Assembly: GCA_043772905.1 (NCBI GenBank)
Contig: JAYVFS010000274.1
Coordinates: 1-64,000 of the forward strand
Origin: JAAFJT01 sp043772905
Lineage (GTDB): Bacteria > Bacteroidota > Bacteroidia > Chitinophagales > Saprospiraceae
Length of the DNA: 64,000 nt
Direction: 5' to 3'
Shown: positions 46,971-56,402 of the stretch, piece by piece
Layout of the letters: each line of letters begins with the position of its first letter
Numbering within the stretch: the stretch's first letter is position 1
The notes under the pieces: model-generated
The model's database searches: none
Seen by the model: the letters and a program-made list of their open reading frames with translations, nothing else
Told to the model about the DNA's origin: nothing
Made by a program: the position numbers and the translations under genes

Positions 46971-48620
46971 ATGTTTCCAAAAATAAATCCAACCACAACA
47001 AAGTCATGGCGCAAGTTGACGAAACACCATAAAGCGGTTAAAGACGTAGAAATGAAATCGCTTTTTGCGGAAAATATAGACCGTTTTTCGCAGTTTTCTC
47101 TACGTTTTGAAGATATTTTATTCGATTATTCCAAAAATATATTGACCGACGAAACGCTGCCGTTGCTCATCAAATTGGCAAAAGAATGTGGTTTGAAAGC
47201 CGCTATTGATGCCATGTACAAAGGCGAAACAATCAACGAAACGGAAAGTAGAGCCGTGTTGCACACGGCTTTGCGCAACCGTTCAAACAAACCCGTCATA
47301 GTAGATGGCAAAGACGTAATGCCCGATATAAAAGCAGTCTTAAAGAAAATGGAAGCCTTCTGCGACCGCGTCATCTCTGGAAAATGGAAAGGCTACACAG
47401 GCAAAGCCATAACAGATGTCGTGAACATTGGTATCGGCGGCTCGGACTTAGGTCCCGTAATGATAACGGAAGCCTTAAAACCGTACAGCAACCACATCAA
47501 AATTCACTTCGTTTCGAATGTAGATGCCACGCATTTAGCAGAAGTTTTGAAGCTCATTGACTTTGAAACAACGCTTTTTCTTATTGCTTCTAAGACGTTT
47601 ACGACGCAGGAAACGATGGCAAACGCACACTCTGCCCGTCAATTCTTTTTGGCAGAAGCGAAGGACGAAGCGCACATCAAAAAGCACTTTGCGGCATTGT
47701 CAACCAATGAAAAATCGGTCGTTCAGTTTGGTATAGATGCCCAAAATATGTTCGGTTTTTGGGATTGGGTTGGCGGACGTTATTCGTTGACATCTGCCAT
47801 TGGTTTGTCCATTGCTTTGAATATTGGTTTCGACAATTTCAAAAAGCTCTTAGAAGGTTTTTATGCGATGGATAAACACTTTCAAACCACGGCTTTCGAG
47901 AAAAATGTGCCTGTTTTGTTGGCTTTAATTGGCGTTTGGTACGTCAATTTCTTCAATGCTGAATCAGAAGCTATTTTGCCGTATGACCAATATATGCACC
48001 GTTTTGCCGCTTATTTTCAACAAGGCAATATGGAAAGCAACGGCAAATGTGTGGACAGAAACGGCGAAGAAGTCACTTACCAAACAGGACCGATTATTTG
48101 GGGCGAACCTGGGACAAACGGACAACACGCCTTTTATCAACTCATACATCAAGGTACGCGCTTGATTCCTTGCGATTTCCTTGCACCAGCCATCAGTCAC
48201 AATCCGATTGGTGAACACCACACCTTGTTATTGTCCAATTTTTTCGCTCAAACACAGGCTTTGATGATGGGCAAAACGGCAGAACAAGTGACCGCAGAAT
48301 TTGAAAAAGCAGGTAAAAAGCCCGCAGAATACGAAAAACTCGTCCCTTTCAAGGTTTTTAAAGGCAATCGTCCGACCAATTCGATATTATTCAAAACGCT
48401 TGACCCACGCACTTTGGGCAGTTTGGTCGCTCTTTATGAACATAAAATCTTTGTGCAAGGCGTGATTTGGAATATTTTTAGTTTCGACCAATGGGGCGTT
48501 GAATTGGGTAAACAATTGGCGAATAATATCCTGCCTGTATTGAGGGGGGATGAAGCGGTTGACACATTCGATAGTTCGACGAATGGGTTGATAAATGCTT
48601 GGAAGGAGATGAAAAAATAA
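46971..48620 (+). CDS. pgi: Glucose-6-phosphate isomerase
   Basis: 549 residues, the full length of the long PGI form. Substrate-binding and signature segments include VNIGIGGSDLGPVMITEAL, SKTFTTQETMANA, WDWVGGRYSLTSAIGL, the catalytic-Glu region of GEPGTNGQHAFYQL and IWNIFSFDQWGVELGK. It interconverts glucose- and fructose-6-phosphate in the cytoplasm. It carries no exact motif copy, only a one-mismatch relative at 48539. Confidence 0.97.
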   Translation: MFPKINPTTTKSWRKLTKHHKAVKDVEMKSLFAENIDRFSQFSLRFEDILFDYSKNILTDETLPLLIKLAKECGLKAAIDAMYKGETINETESRAVLHTALRNRSNKPVIVDGKDVMPDIKAVLKKMEAFCDRVISGKWKGYTGKAITDVVNIGIGGSDLGPVMITEALKPYSNHIKIHFVSNVDATHLAEVLKLIDFETTLFLIASKTFTTQETMANAHSARQFFLAEAKDEAHIKKHFAALSTNEKSVVQFGIDAQNMFGFWDWVGGRYSLTSAIGLSIALNIGFDNFKKLLEGFYAMDKHFQTTAFEKNVPVLLALIGVWYVNFFNAESEAILPYDQYMHRFAAYFQQGNMESNGKCVDRNGEEVTYQTGPIIWGEPGTNGQHAFYQLIHQGTRLIPCDFLAPAISHNPIGEHHTLLLSNFFAQTQALMMGKTAEQVTAEFEKAGKKPAEYEKLVPFKVFKGNRPTNSILFKTLDPRTLGSLVALYEHKIFVQGVIWNIFSFDQWGVELGKQLANNILPVLRGDEAVDTFDSSTNGLINAWKEMKK

Positions 48621-48626
48621 TGTTTT

Positions 48627-48713
48627 GAGCTGCGAATTTCACTGGTTTTGCGAATTTACTAATTACACGTATAGATTAAGTCGCAATTAGTAAATTCGTG
48701 AAATTCGCAGCTC
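48627..48713. repeat. Hairpin of GCGAATTTCAC words
   Basis: Right arm (to 48713) GCAATTAGTAAATTCGTGAA... pairs with the left arm starting GAGCTGCGAATTTCAC, which carries an 8-base insertion. Between the convergent pgi and BRO-N genes; the last bases overlap the BRO-N stop codon. Confidence 0.78.
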
Positions 48714-49551
48714 ATTCATTTATTTTTTCTGGTAATTCATCGCTTTTACTGTCTTTTAGGTTCAAAAAATTATTTGTTGACACAACCGACTTTCCCAATT
48801 CTTTTTCAAAATTCATCCGAGCATTTCCTGCCATCGTACCGCCTTTGATTGCGGCTACTTGATTGTCTTCAAAGCCTTGTACGTCTTTGTCAACAACAAT
48901 ACTGCGTGTGGCTTCTTCACCTAATGCCGAAAAAATAAGTTCAAAATTCGTCATGTGGTCACGCAGGTTTTGTTTTTCCAACCCTTTGATTTGACCATGT
49001 TCTTTTGGCGTTAAACCGAAAGTCGCTTTCGAGATTTCAGCCGTTAAAATCGAATATTCAACCCCTTCTTTGATGCCCCGTTTTTGCCATTCTGCGGTCA
49101 ATTCCTTGCGAATACGGGTACTTTTTTCTCTATAACCAATCCAATCGTCAGGATAACCTTTGGCTTTGTAAATCTCTCTGGCACGTTCAAAAGCAATTTC
49201 AGGGTTTTCAGTTTCCTCAATACGCTCTTTGCCCACTTGTGCCAACCACATTTTTAAAGGTTCGGCTTTGGGCGATGGAACGGACATGATGATGCGAAAG
49301 ATTCCCTCTGTATTGGCTGCAACATACTTCCTTGTTTTACCCGTTTCACCCTTAACATTTACATATGTACAACTTGTACGTAGGAAGCTTTTCAGTTCAT
49401 TATCTCGCTTTCTTAATTTTTCAAGATATTGTTTAGGGTCTTTACTGTCTGTTAAAATTGAAATAACATCTACCAAAACGAAATGCCATTCATCGTTTTG
49501 CCAAACTTTACGAATAGTTTTGCCTTCAAAAGGAATAAGATTTTCTGTCAT
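48712..49551 (-). CDS. BRO-N domain protein (antirepressor-like), copy A
   Basis: 279 residues. The N-terminal BRO-N domain (IRKVWQNDEWHFVLVDVISI, then LEKLRKRDNEL and VPSPKAEPLKMWLAQVGKER) is the DNA-binding domain of phage antirepressors and baculovirus BRO proteins. The C-terminal region (EWQKRGIKEGVEYSILTAEI, ATFGLTPKEHGQIKGL) is shared with the paralogue at 60156. No phage genes surround it, so these are probably domesticated or solitary mobile genes. Confidence 0.8.
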   Translation of the reverse strand: MTENLIPFEGKTIRKVWQNDEWHFVLVDVISILTDSKDPKQYLEKLRKRDNELKSFLRTSCTYVNVKGETGKTRKYVAANTEGIFRIIMSVPSPKAEPLKMWLAQVGKERIEETENPEIAFERAREIYKAKGYPDDWIGYREKSTRIRKELTAEWQKRGIKEGVEYSILTAEISKATFGLTPKEHGQIKGLEKQNLRDHMTNFELIFSALGEEATRSIVVDKDVQGFEDNQVAAIKGGTMAGNARMNFEKELGKSVVSTNNFLNLKDSKSDELPEKINE

Positions 49552-49613
49552 GATGTTTTAGATTTAGGTAAAATTATAGGTTTTCAATGAATGATAAAGG
49601 TAGGTGTTTTTAG

Positions 49614-49656
49614 AAAAAAGCCCGAATGTTACATGTTGTAAAATTTAGGCTTTTTA
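49614..49656. terminator. Hairpin terminator
   Basis: Arms AAAAAGCC and GGCTTTTT with further partial pairing, past the end of the cupin gene; a motif copy follows at 49666. Confidence 0.6.
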
Positions 49657-49679
49657 AGGTTTTATACTGAGGGGAGTAC

Positions 49680-50177
49680 TCAACGCCCAAAATCGTCTTG
49701 AACCCTTACAATATCATCTTCATCAGATGGATTCGCAGGGTCAGTATGTTGCCAAATTTCAGCAATAATGCCCCAATCATCCAACCCAACAAGACGGTGA
49801 CGTTCGCCTTGCTGCAATTCGATAATATCTCCTAAGACCAATTTTTTCACATCCTTTTGCTCGTCCGTATCGCTGGTGACCACGCCAGCTGTGCCACCGA
49901 CGACTTTCCAAATTTCAGAGCGACGGAAATGATATTGCCACGATAAACGTTTGTTTGGCGCAACTAACAATATTTTTGGGCTTAATTTTTCAAAACCTGC
50001 AAAATCGGCAACCGACAAATGCGGGAAATAAGTGGCGATAAACTGTGGTGCTTGCGATTCATCGATGACAAAAAAGCCGCCCCATGGACGTTGGCGATCT
50101 TGTTTGTCAATGCGAAAACCTAATTTTTCGACTTCTTTTTCAATCTTATTAAAGACGATACTTCTTTCTGAATCCAT
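49680..50177 (-). CDS. Cupin-domain protein
   Basis: 165 residues. QRPWGGFFVIDE and LSWQYHFRRSEIWKVVGGTA, then IIELQQGERHRLVGL, follow the two cupin motifs with likely metal ligands His and Glu, as in type II mannose-6-phosphate isomerase/phosphoheptose-type cupins. Probably a sugar-phosphate isomerase or sugar-binding cupin. It diverges from araR. Confidence 0.7.
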   Translation of the reverse strand: MDSERSIVFNKIEKEVEKLGFRIDKQDRQRPWGGFFVIDESQAPQFIATYFPHLSVADFAGFEKLSPKILLVAPNKRLSWQYHFRRSEIWKVVGGTAGVVTSDTDEQKDVKKLVLGDIIELQQGERHRLVGLDDWGIIAEIWQHTDPANPSDEDDIVRVQDDFGR

Positions 50178-50287
50178 AATTTTTTGCCTTAACGTTTAAT
50201 TTAAGGTGCAAAAGTACACTCAAAACTCAAAACCTAAAACTCAAGACGTATATAAATGCTGAGGGGTTAATTTTTTTAGAAAAAACG

Positions 50288-50302
50288 TGTCAAAAAGACA
50301 CA
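50288..50302. promoter_or_regulatory. Candidate AraR operator upstream of araR
   Basis: Palindrome GTGTCAAAAAGACAC, 19 bp upstream of a -7 box at 50322. A similar 15-mer, GTGTCATATCAACAC, stands at the same kind of position upstream of araA (51887). Position over the -33 region suits repression. The assignment to AraR is inference. Confidence 0.45.
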
Positions 50303-50321
50303 AAAATAAAAATCGGTTGTT

Positions 50322-50329
50322 ACCTTTGT
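50322..50329 (+). promoter_or_regulatory. -7 box TACCTTTG of araR
   Basis: Exact match to TAnnTTTG, 65 bp upstream of the first araR ATG. Confidence 0.5.
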
Positions 50330-50394
50330 TTCAAGTTCTAAAATTATGTAAAAAACATAATTCTTAGAATAATTAGTAGGTTATTTATTTTTAA

Positions 50395-51114
50395 ATGCTA
50401 AGGAAAAGACATTTTATGACCCAATACGAACACACAACACGCCTTTTAGTGGCAACAGACTGTATCATCTTTGGCTTCGACGGCGAGGAGATGAAACTAC
50501 TCGTCATTAAGAGAAATTTTGAACCGCAAAAAGGAAAATGGTCTCTAATGGGCGGTTTTGTCAATGACGATGAGGATTTGGTGCATGGCGCAGAGCGTAT
50601 TTTGTACGATTTGACGGGTTTGACAAACATCTATGTTGAACAATTAGGCACATTTGGAGAAGTCAATCGTGACCCTCTTGAGCGCACAATTTCAGTTATG
50701 TTTTTTGCACTTATCAATATTCACGACCACGACGAAGCAGCCGTTAAAGCGCATAATGCCCATTGGATTAGTTTAAAACACAAGCCAAAACTGATATTCG
50801 ACCACGACAAAATGGTTGAAAAAGCATTGGAACATTTGCGTTATAAAGCGGCTTTGCACCCTTTGGGCTTTGAATTATTACCTGAAAAATTCTCTATTCC
50901 GCAATTGCAAAAGCTGTATGAAGCGATTTATGATATGAAATTGGACAGGCGGAATTTTAGTCGTAAAATTTTGTCCACAAAACTATTGATAGATACAGGC
51001 GAAAAAAACGAACAATCGGCAACTAAAAAAGCGATTCTTTACAGATTGGATAAAGTACGATATGCCGATAAATTTCACTCGTTTTGGCATTTTATGCCTG
51101 ACCCAGTGATGTGA
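50395..51114 (+). CDS. araR: Nudix-type arabinose regulator AraR
   Basis: 239 residues (or 232 from the Met at 50416). Nudix-like domain 1-150 (VATDCIIFGFDGEEMKLLVI, MGGFVNDDEDLVHGAERILY), in which the catalytic REx2EE box is degraded, and a C-terminal winged helix (KLQKLYEAIYDMKLDRRNFS, then RKILSTKLLIDTG). Bacteroides AraR has this build: an inactive Nudix domain senses L-arabinose and controls ara genes. The ara genes follow here, which supports the call. Confidence 0.85.
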   Translation: MLRKRHFMTQYEHTTRLLVATDCIIFGFDGEEMKLLVIKRNFEPQKGKWSLMGGFVNDDEDLVHGAERILYDLTGLTNIYVEQLGTFGEVNRDPLERTISVMFFALINIHDHDEAAVKAHNAHWISLKHKPKLIFDHDKMVEKALEHLRYKAALHPLGFELLPEKFSIPQLQKLYEAIYDMKLDRRNFSRKILSTKLLIDTGEKNEQSATKKAILYRLDKVRYADKFHSFWHFMPDPVM

Positions 51115-51162
51115 TACTGAGGGGGGGCTTTTCATTTTTTCACTTTTCATTTTTTACTGAAA

Positions 51163-51711
51163 ATGCTCAATGTTCATTTTGACCCATTTCCAACACTCAC
51201 AACAGACCGTTTTGTGTTGCGGCAAATCAGCCAAGACGATGCAGAAATGATGTTTGAAATGCGGTCTGACCCAGAAATGATGGCGTATATACCCAGACCA
51301 TTAGCCAAAACGATGGACGATGCCACGGCATTGATTCAATCTATGCACGACGGTGATGAGAAAGGTGAAAGTTTTCTTTGGGCAATATCATACAAAAACG
51401 ATACAAAATTATTGGGGACAATCGGTTATTATCGTTTGAAACCAGAGCATTTTAGGGCAGAAGTCGGCTATCTTTTGCACCGTGATTATTGGCAAAAAGG
51501 CATTATGTATGAGGCATTACAATCTGTCTTAGAATTTGGTTTCAAGGAAATGAATTGTCACTCCATCGAAGCAATTATTGACCCAGACAATGTGGCTTCG
51601 GCTCGTTTGCTTGAAAAATGTGGGTTTGTGAAAGAAGCGCATTTTAAGGAAAATTGCTTTTGGAATGGTCAGTTTTTGGATTCTGTGGTGTATTCCAAAC
51701 TCAAAATATAA
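51163..51711 (+). CDS. GNAT N-acetyltransferase, RimJ/RimL-like
   Basis: 182 residues. TDRFVLRQISQDDAEMMFEM at the start, acetyl-CoA loop region VGYLLHRDYWQKGIMYEAL, and the C-terminal DPDNVASARLLEKCGFVKEA are GNAT signatures. Ribosomal or other N-terminal amines are the typical substrates. It lies between araR and araA but has no visible sugar role. Confidence 0.85.
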   Translation: MLNVHFDPFPTLTTDRFVLRQISQDDAEMMFEMRSDPEMMAYIPRPLAKTMDDATALIQSMHDGDEKGESFLWAISYKNDTKLLGTIGYYRLKPEHFRAEVGYLLHRDYWQKGIMYEALQSVLEFGFKEMNCHSIEAIIDPDNVASARLLEKCGFVKEAHFKENCFWNGQFLDSVVYSKLKI

Positions 51712-51713
51712 AA

Positions 51714-51837
51714 TAACTATTTTGGGCTGACACGAATTACACGAAATTATAATGAAAATATTTTATGACTTTCTATATCTGAATAATTAGAAAACCAATT
51801 CGTGTAATTTGTGAAATTCGTGTCAGCTAAATAGTTG
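51714..51837. repeat. Hairpin of GACACGAATTACACGAA words
   Basis: The left side AACTATTT-GCTGACACGAATT and the right side (TTCGTGTAATTTGTGAAATT...) are imperfect complements. Third member of the CACGAATT family (1988, 48627). A likely terminator after the GNAT gene. Confidence 0.7.
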
Positions 51838-51886
51838 CAACCTGAAAATACTGAGGGGGTACTCCTCCTTTTTTTAAATAGATAAT

Positions 51887-51901
51887 GTGTCATATCAACA
51901 C
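51887..51901. promoter_or_regulatory. Candidate AraR operator upstream of araA
   Basis: GTGTCATATCAACAC, imperfect palindrome sharing 11 of 15 positions with the one before araR (50288). It lies 16 bp before a TATATTTC, a near match to the -7 box, and 45 bp before the araA ATG. Confidence 0.45.
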
Positions 51902-51946
51902 TAAAAAATTCATCATTTATATTTCATCATTCATCATTAAAAAATT

Positions 51947-53437
51947 ATGTTGGATTTAAAGAAACTCGAAGTTTGGTTCGTCACAGGCAGCCAACATTTA
52001 TACGGCGAAGAAACGCTGAAAACCGTAGCAGAACATTCAAAAACGATAGCAAATGCCTTGAATGTGTCGGAAAAAATACCTGTGCAAGTCATCTTCAAAC
52101 CTGTTGTGAAAACGCCTGATGAGATTTACAAAATCTGTCAAGCGGCGAATACAGACCCGAATTGTATCGGCATCGTGGCGTGGATGCACACCTTTTCACC
52201 TGCCAAAATGTGGATTCGGGGCTTACAATCTTTGCAAAAACCGATGTGTCATTTGCATACACAATTCAATCGAGATATTCCATGGGGCGATATAGATATG
52301 GATTTTATGAACCTCAATCAATCGGCACATGGCGACCGTGAATTCGGTTTTATGATGACCCGTTTGCGGTTGAATCGAAAAGTCGTTGTCGGTCATTGGG
52401 CAGACCCCTCAGTACACGAGCGTCTGAACATGTGGATGCGGGCGGCTGCGGCTCGTTTTGATTGGCAAGGCGCCAGATTCTGTCGTTTTGGCGACAATAT
52501 GCGTCAAGTTGCTGTGACTGATGGCGATAAAGTAGAAGCAGAAATGGCATTTGGTTACACCATTGATGGTTACGGCGTAGGTGATTTGGTTGAAAAAGTC
52601 AATGCCGTTAGCGATAGCGATATTGATAAACTCGTTGCGGAATATGACGAAAGCTACGTTTTGACGGCTTCGTTGCGCAAAGGTGGCGCACAACACAGTT
52701 CGTTGCGAGATGCCGCAAAAATCGAAATTGGGATGCGCTTTTTCCTTGAAGAAGGCAATTTCAAAGGTTTTACCGATACGTTTGAGGACTTACATGGTTT
52801 GGTGCAATTGCCTGGCATTGCAACGCAACGCCTTATGGCTTCGGGCTATGGTTTTGGCGGCGAAGGCGATTGGAAAACATCAACAATTGTACGTGCCGCA
52901 AAGGTTATGGCAAGCGGTATGGCAGGCGGCAATTCATTTATGGAGGACTATACTTATCATTTTGACCCTCAAAACAGCCTTGTTTTAGGCTCACACATGC
53001 TTGAAATTTGCCCATCCATCGCCAAAGGCAAACCGACTTGCGAAATTCATCCGTTGGGTATTGGTGGCAAAGCAGACCCTGTGCGCTTGGTTTTTGACGT
53101 ATCAGGTGGCGCAGGACTGAATGTGTCGTTGATGGATATGGGCAACCGTTTCCGCTTATTGGTCAATGAAGTTGAAGCTGTTGAACCGTTTGAAAAGCTG
53201 CCTAAACTGCCAGTCGCAAGAGTTTTATGGAAACCATTACCAGATATGGGAACAGCTTGTGCGGCTTGGATTTACGCAGGTGGCGCACACCACACAGTTT
53301 ACAGTCAAAATTTAACAACCGAATATTTTGAGGATTTTGCAGATATGTTCAACATCGAAACTGTGGTCATTGATGCTAAAACCGATTTGCGTTCCTTGAA
53401 AAATGAATTGCGGTGGAACGAAGTCTATTATCGTTAG
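51947..53437 (+). CDS. araA: L-arabinose isomerase
   Basis: 496 residues, the usual AraA length. It starts LEVWFVTGSQHLYGEETL and carries IGIVAWMHTFSPAKMWIRGL, HLHTQFNRDIPWGDIDMDFM, and the Mn-site segments GFGGEGDWKTS, SFMEDYTYHF and GSHMLEICPS. It converts L-arabinose to L-ribulose, the first step of the pathway completed by araB and araD here. The motif encodes DPSVHERL, replacing nothing essential. Confidence 0.97.
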   Translation: MLDLKKLEVWFVTGSQHLYGEETLKTVAEHSKTIANALNVSEKIPVQVIFKPVVKTPDEIYKICQAANTDPNCIGIVAWMHTFSPAKMWIRGLQSLQKPMCHLHTQFNRDIPWGDIDMDFMNLNQSAHGDREFGFMMTRLRLNRKVVVGHWADPSVHERLNMWMRAAAARFDWQGARFCRFGDNMRQVAVTDGDKVEAEMAFGYTIDGYGVGDLVEKVNAVSDSDIDKLVAEYDESYVLTASLRKGGAQHSSLRDAAKIEIGMRFFLEEGNFKGFTDTFEDLHGLVQLPGIATQRLMASGYGFGGEGDWKTSTIVRAAKVMASGMAGGNSFMEDYTYHFDPQNSLVLGSHMLEICPSIAKGKPTCEIHPLGIGGKADPVRLVFDVSGGAGLNVSLMDMGNRFRLLVNEVEAVEPFEKLPKLPVARVLWKPLPDMGTACAAWIYAGGAHHTVYSQNLTTEYFEDFADMFNIETVVIDAKTDLRSLKNELRWNEVYYR

Positions 53438-53442
53438 TAAAA

Positions 53443-53475
53443 AACGTCGGTAAGGTTTCAAACCTTACCGACGTT
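53443..53475. repeat. 33-bp palindrome after araA
   Basis: Perfect 16-1-16 palindrome, arm AACGTCGGTAAGGTTT, 5 bp after the araA stop. Likely a terminator or processing hairpin; a motif copy follows at 53485. Confidence 0.92.
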
Positions 53476-53582
53476 AAGATACACCCCCTCAGTAAAATCG
53501 CTCTTTTTATCGAAAAACAATAAGAAAAACGCATCGAAAGCGAGGCGGAAACTAAATTTATAACAATTAAAACTCTTTTATC

Positions 53583-55202
53583 ATGCACCAAAGTTTTGAC
53601 ACATTAGACTGGTCAGTCATTATTGGCTATTTTATTCTACTTTTAGGCATAGCTTTTTGGGTCATCAAACAAGAAAATAAGAATACAGAAGACTACTTTT
53701 TGGCGGGTCGCAGCATCGGCTGGTTCGTCGTGGGGGCTTCAATTTTTGCTTCAAATATCGGTTCTGAACACGTTGTTGGCTTGGCGGGTGCCGGTGCAGG
53801 TGGAAAAATACCGATGTTGATTTATGAGCTTCATGCTTGGCTTGTTTTGGCTTTGGGTTGGGTTTTTCTTCCTTTTTATCTCCGAAGTGGTGTCTTTACG
53901 ATGCCTGAGTTTTTGGAACGTCGCTTCAATTCAAAGGCACGTTGGTTTCTCACAACGTTTTCGTTGTTGGCGTATATTATGACCAAAGTTTCGGTAACGA
54001 TATACGCGGGCGGTATAGTCATTTCGTCGCTTTTTCATATTGATTTCTGGTTTGGCGCATTGCTGACGGTTGTACTGACGGGGGCTTATACCATTTTAGG
54101 TGGTATGCGGGCGGTTGTTTATACGGAAGCCGTACAGACCATTTTGATTGTTGTGGGTGCTGGTACATTGACTTATGTCGGCTTAAATGAAGCAGGTGGT
54201 TGGAGTGGTGTCAAAGCAAATTTGCCTGAAGGATATCTCAATATGTGGCGACCGAATGACGACCCCGATTTCCCTTGGTTGCCGTTGGTGATAACGAGTA
54301 CGATTGTGGGTACTTGGTATTGGTGTACCGATCAATACATCGTGCAAAGGGCGTTGGCGGCACGTAACATTACGCAAGGACGGCGCGGGACCATTTTCGC
54401 GGCGTTACTGAAATTGATGCCCGTTTTCCTTTTCCTCATTCCAGGTATCATTGCCTTATCGCTCAAAAATAGTGGTCAACTACAATATGACACTGCTGAC
54501 CAAGCATTTGCTACACTTTTGATGCAAAAAATGCCATCGGGACTGAGGGGTCTTGTCGGCGCAGGGCTTTTAGCCGCTTTGATGAGTTCATTGGCTTCGG
54601 TTTTCAACTCTTGTTCAACCTTGTTTACGGTGGACGTTTATCAAAAATTGTATCCAGATGCACCACAGAAAAAACTGTTGCGTGTGGGTCGTATCGCCAC
54701 CTCCATTGTGGTCGTTTTGGGCATTTTTTGGATACCTATTATGCAAAACATTTCAGGCACTTTATATGAGTATCTGCAATCGGTTCAATCTTATATTGCA
54801 CCGCCGATTACAGCCGTGTTCCTTTTGGGTATTTTCTTCAAACGCATCAATTCACAAGGTGCTATGGCAACTTTAATCGCAGGTTTGGGTGTTGCAGTTG
54901 TCCGGTTGGGTTTAGAATTGGGTAAAAATTCACTCGACCCGAATGGCTTTTTGTTCGCTTTTGGCAACATGAATTTCTTATCGTTTGCTGCTTGGTTCTT
55001 CCTGTTTTCGATTATCGTGTGCGTCGTTGCGAGTTTGTTGACTCCTGCGCCCGCACCTGAACAAATACAAGGTTTGACTTTCAGCACCTTGTCGCAAGAA
55101 CAAAAAGATGCTAATAGGGGTAGCTACAGCATTGGTGATATTGTCGTATCCCTCATCATTTTGGGTATTGTGGCGTATGTGATGTTTAGTTTTAGAGGAT
55201 AG
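53583..55202 (+). CDS. Sodium/solute symporter, likely L-arabinose
   Basis: 539 residues, about 14 helices of the SSS (SGLT-type) family. EDYFLAGRSIGWFVVGASIF, NIGSEHVVGLAGAGA, the sodium-site region GLLAALMSSLASVFNSCSTL and the late PPITAVFLLGIFFKRIN are typical. Position between araA and the other ara genes suggests sodium-driven arabinose uptake. The motif encodes GLRGLVGAG, the only copy not preceded by T. Confidence 0.9.
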   Translation: MHQSFDTLDWSVIIGYFILLLGIAFWVIKQENKNTEDYFLAGRSIGWFVVGASIFASNIGSEHVVGLAGAGAGGKIPMLIYELHAWLVLALGWVFLPFYLRSGVFTMPEFLERRFNSKARWFLTTFSLLAYIMTKVSVTIYAGGIVISSLFHIDFWFGALLTVVLTGAYTILGGMRAVVYTEAVQTILIVVGAGTLTYVGLNEAGGWSGVKANLPEGYLNMWRPNDDPDFPWLPLVITSTIVGTWYWCTDQYIVQRALAARNITQGRRGTIFAALLKLMPVFLFLIPGIIALSLKNSGQLQYDTADQAFATLLMQKMPSGLRGLVGAGLLAALMSSLASVFNSCSTLFTVDVYQKLYPDAPQKKLLRVGRIATSIVVVLGIFWIPIMQNISGTLYEYLQSVQSYIAPPITAVFLLGIFFKRINSQGAMATLIAGLGVAVVRLGLELGKNSLDPNGFLFAFGNMNFLSFAAWFFLFSIIVCVVASLLTPAPAPEQIQGLTFSTLSQEQKDANRGSYSIGDIVVSLIILGIVAYVMFSFRG

Positions 55203-55270
55203 AAGAGATTTTTATGAGTTCTACTGAGGGGGTGACTTTTTGCTAAAATATTGATTTTAAATGTCTTATA

Positions 55271-55301
55271 ATTTTCCGCAGCCTATTAACTTGCGGAAAA
55301 T
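55271..55301. terminator. Hairpin terminator
   Basis: Arms ATTTTCCGCA and TGCGGAAAAT around an 11-base loop, between convergent symporter and YitT-family genes. Confidence 0.8.
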
Positions 55302-55322
55302 TTGTATCATTCTCATATTGCT

Positions 55323-56300
55323 TTAATGCGCTAAAGGTCTCTTTTTTATCATACCCCCTTTGGTATCTTTGACGGCACTTGTTACGACAAAAGCATTGGA
55401 GTCAATGGTCATTATTGCGGTGTTAAGCCGATTCACTTCGAGGCGTGTGACGACGGTATAGAGAATGTCGAGTTCATTTTTTTTGCCCATTCTCCCGAAG
55501 CCACCTTTACCTTTGTAAATGGTGACACCTCGGCCTAACTCATTGATTATCATCTCTTTAATCTCTTCAGAGCGAGGAGAAATGATGGTAACGGCGGTGT
55601 ATTCTTCTATACCGTCCACCACAAAATCGAGGGTTTTTGAAGCGGCTAAATAGGTGATAATGGCATACAAAGCCGTGTCAACAGACATAATATAAGCAGC
55701 AAAAGCGAAAATAAGGACATTGAAAATGATGATAACATCGCCTATCGTTAAGCCTAATTTACGGCTTAAATAAATGGCTAAAACCTCTGTACCGTCTATC
55801 ACTGCGCCGCCTCTGACCGACAGTCCGATACCTGCGCCAAGGAAAAAACCGCCAAAAACGGCGACCAATAACTTGTCCTGCGTGACTTCGGGAAAATGAA
55901 CAGTGGCAACGCATAGCGCTAATCCGCTTATTGCAATAGCTGTTTTTATAGCGAATTGTTTGCCGATGACTTGATAGCCGATGAAAATAAAAGGCAAATT
56001 GATGGCAATGATTAAAAAATACAAGGGAATACCCGTAAGTTCGGAAATGAGTAGTGAAATACCCGTCGCACCACCGTCAATAAAGTTATTGGGCAGCAAA
56101 AAACTTTCAAGCCCAAAAGCGGCAGAGGCGATACCTAACAGAATCAAAAAGGTGTCTTTAATGAGTTGCTTCGTGATGATTTTTACCTCTCGAAACCCTT
56201 TTGCAAATCGGTAGGCAGAGTATTCGACGGCTTCATTCTCTTGCGATAATCGTTTTCGCAGCAGATGTTTGAAGACTATTTTTCTTAAAAAATTTCTCAT
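55323..56300 (-). CDS. YitT family membrane protein
   Basis: 325 residues from the ATG at 56300; a TTG nine codons upstream is possible. Five or six helices (FLILLGIASAAFGLESFLLP, DGGATGISLLISELTGIP, GFFLGAGIGLSVRGGAVIDG) followed by a C-terminal DUF2179 domain (ELGRGVTIYKGKGGFG). Transport role unknown. It interrupts the ara genes on the opposite strand. Confidence 0.88.
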   Translation of the reverse strand: MRNFLRKIVFKHLLRKRLSQENEAVEYSAYRFAKGFREVKIITKQLIKDTFLILLGIASAAFGLESFLLPNNFIDGGATGISLLISELTGIPLYFLIIAINLPFIFIGYQVIGKQFAIKTAIAISGLALCVATVHFPEVTQDKLLVAVFGGFFLGAGIGLSVRGGAVIDGTEVLAIYLSRKLGLTIGDVIIIFNVLIFAFAAYIMSVDTALYAIITYLAASKTLDFVVDGIEEYTAVTIISPRSEEIKEMIINELGRGVTIYKGKGGFGRMGKKNELDILYTVVTRLEVNRLNTAIMTIDSNAFVVTSAVKDTKGGMIKKRPLAH

Positions 56301-56402
56301 TCGCGCTATTTTTTTGTGAATCGCCAATATAGTACAAGAACATTAAGTTCACCTTTTTATTTTTTAATTTATTATTAAATCATTAATCAACAAGACTTTA
56401 CG

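Noticed and set aside
48712..49551. BRO-N genes as markers of a prophage
   Set aside because: No capsid, tail, terminase or integrase genes lie near either copy.
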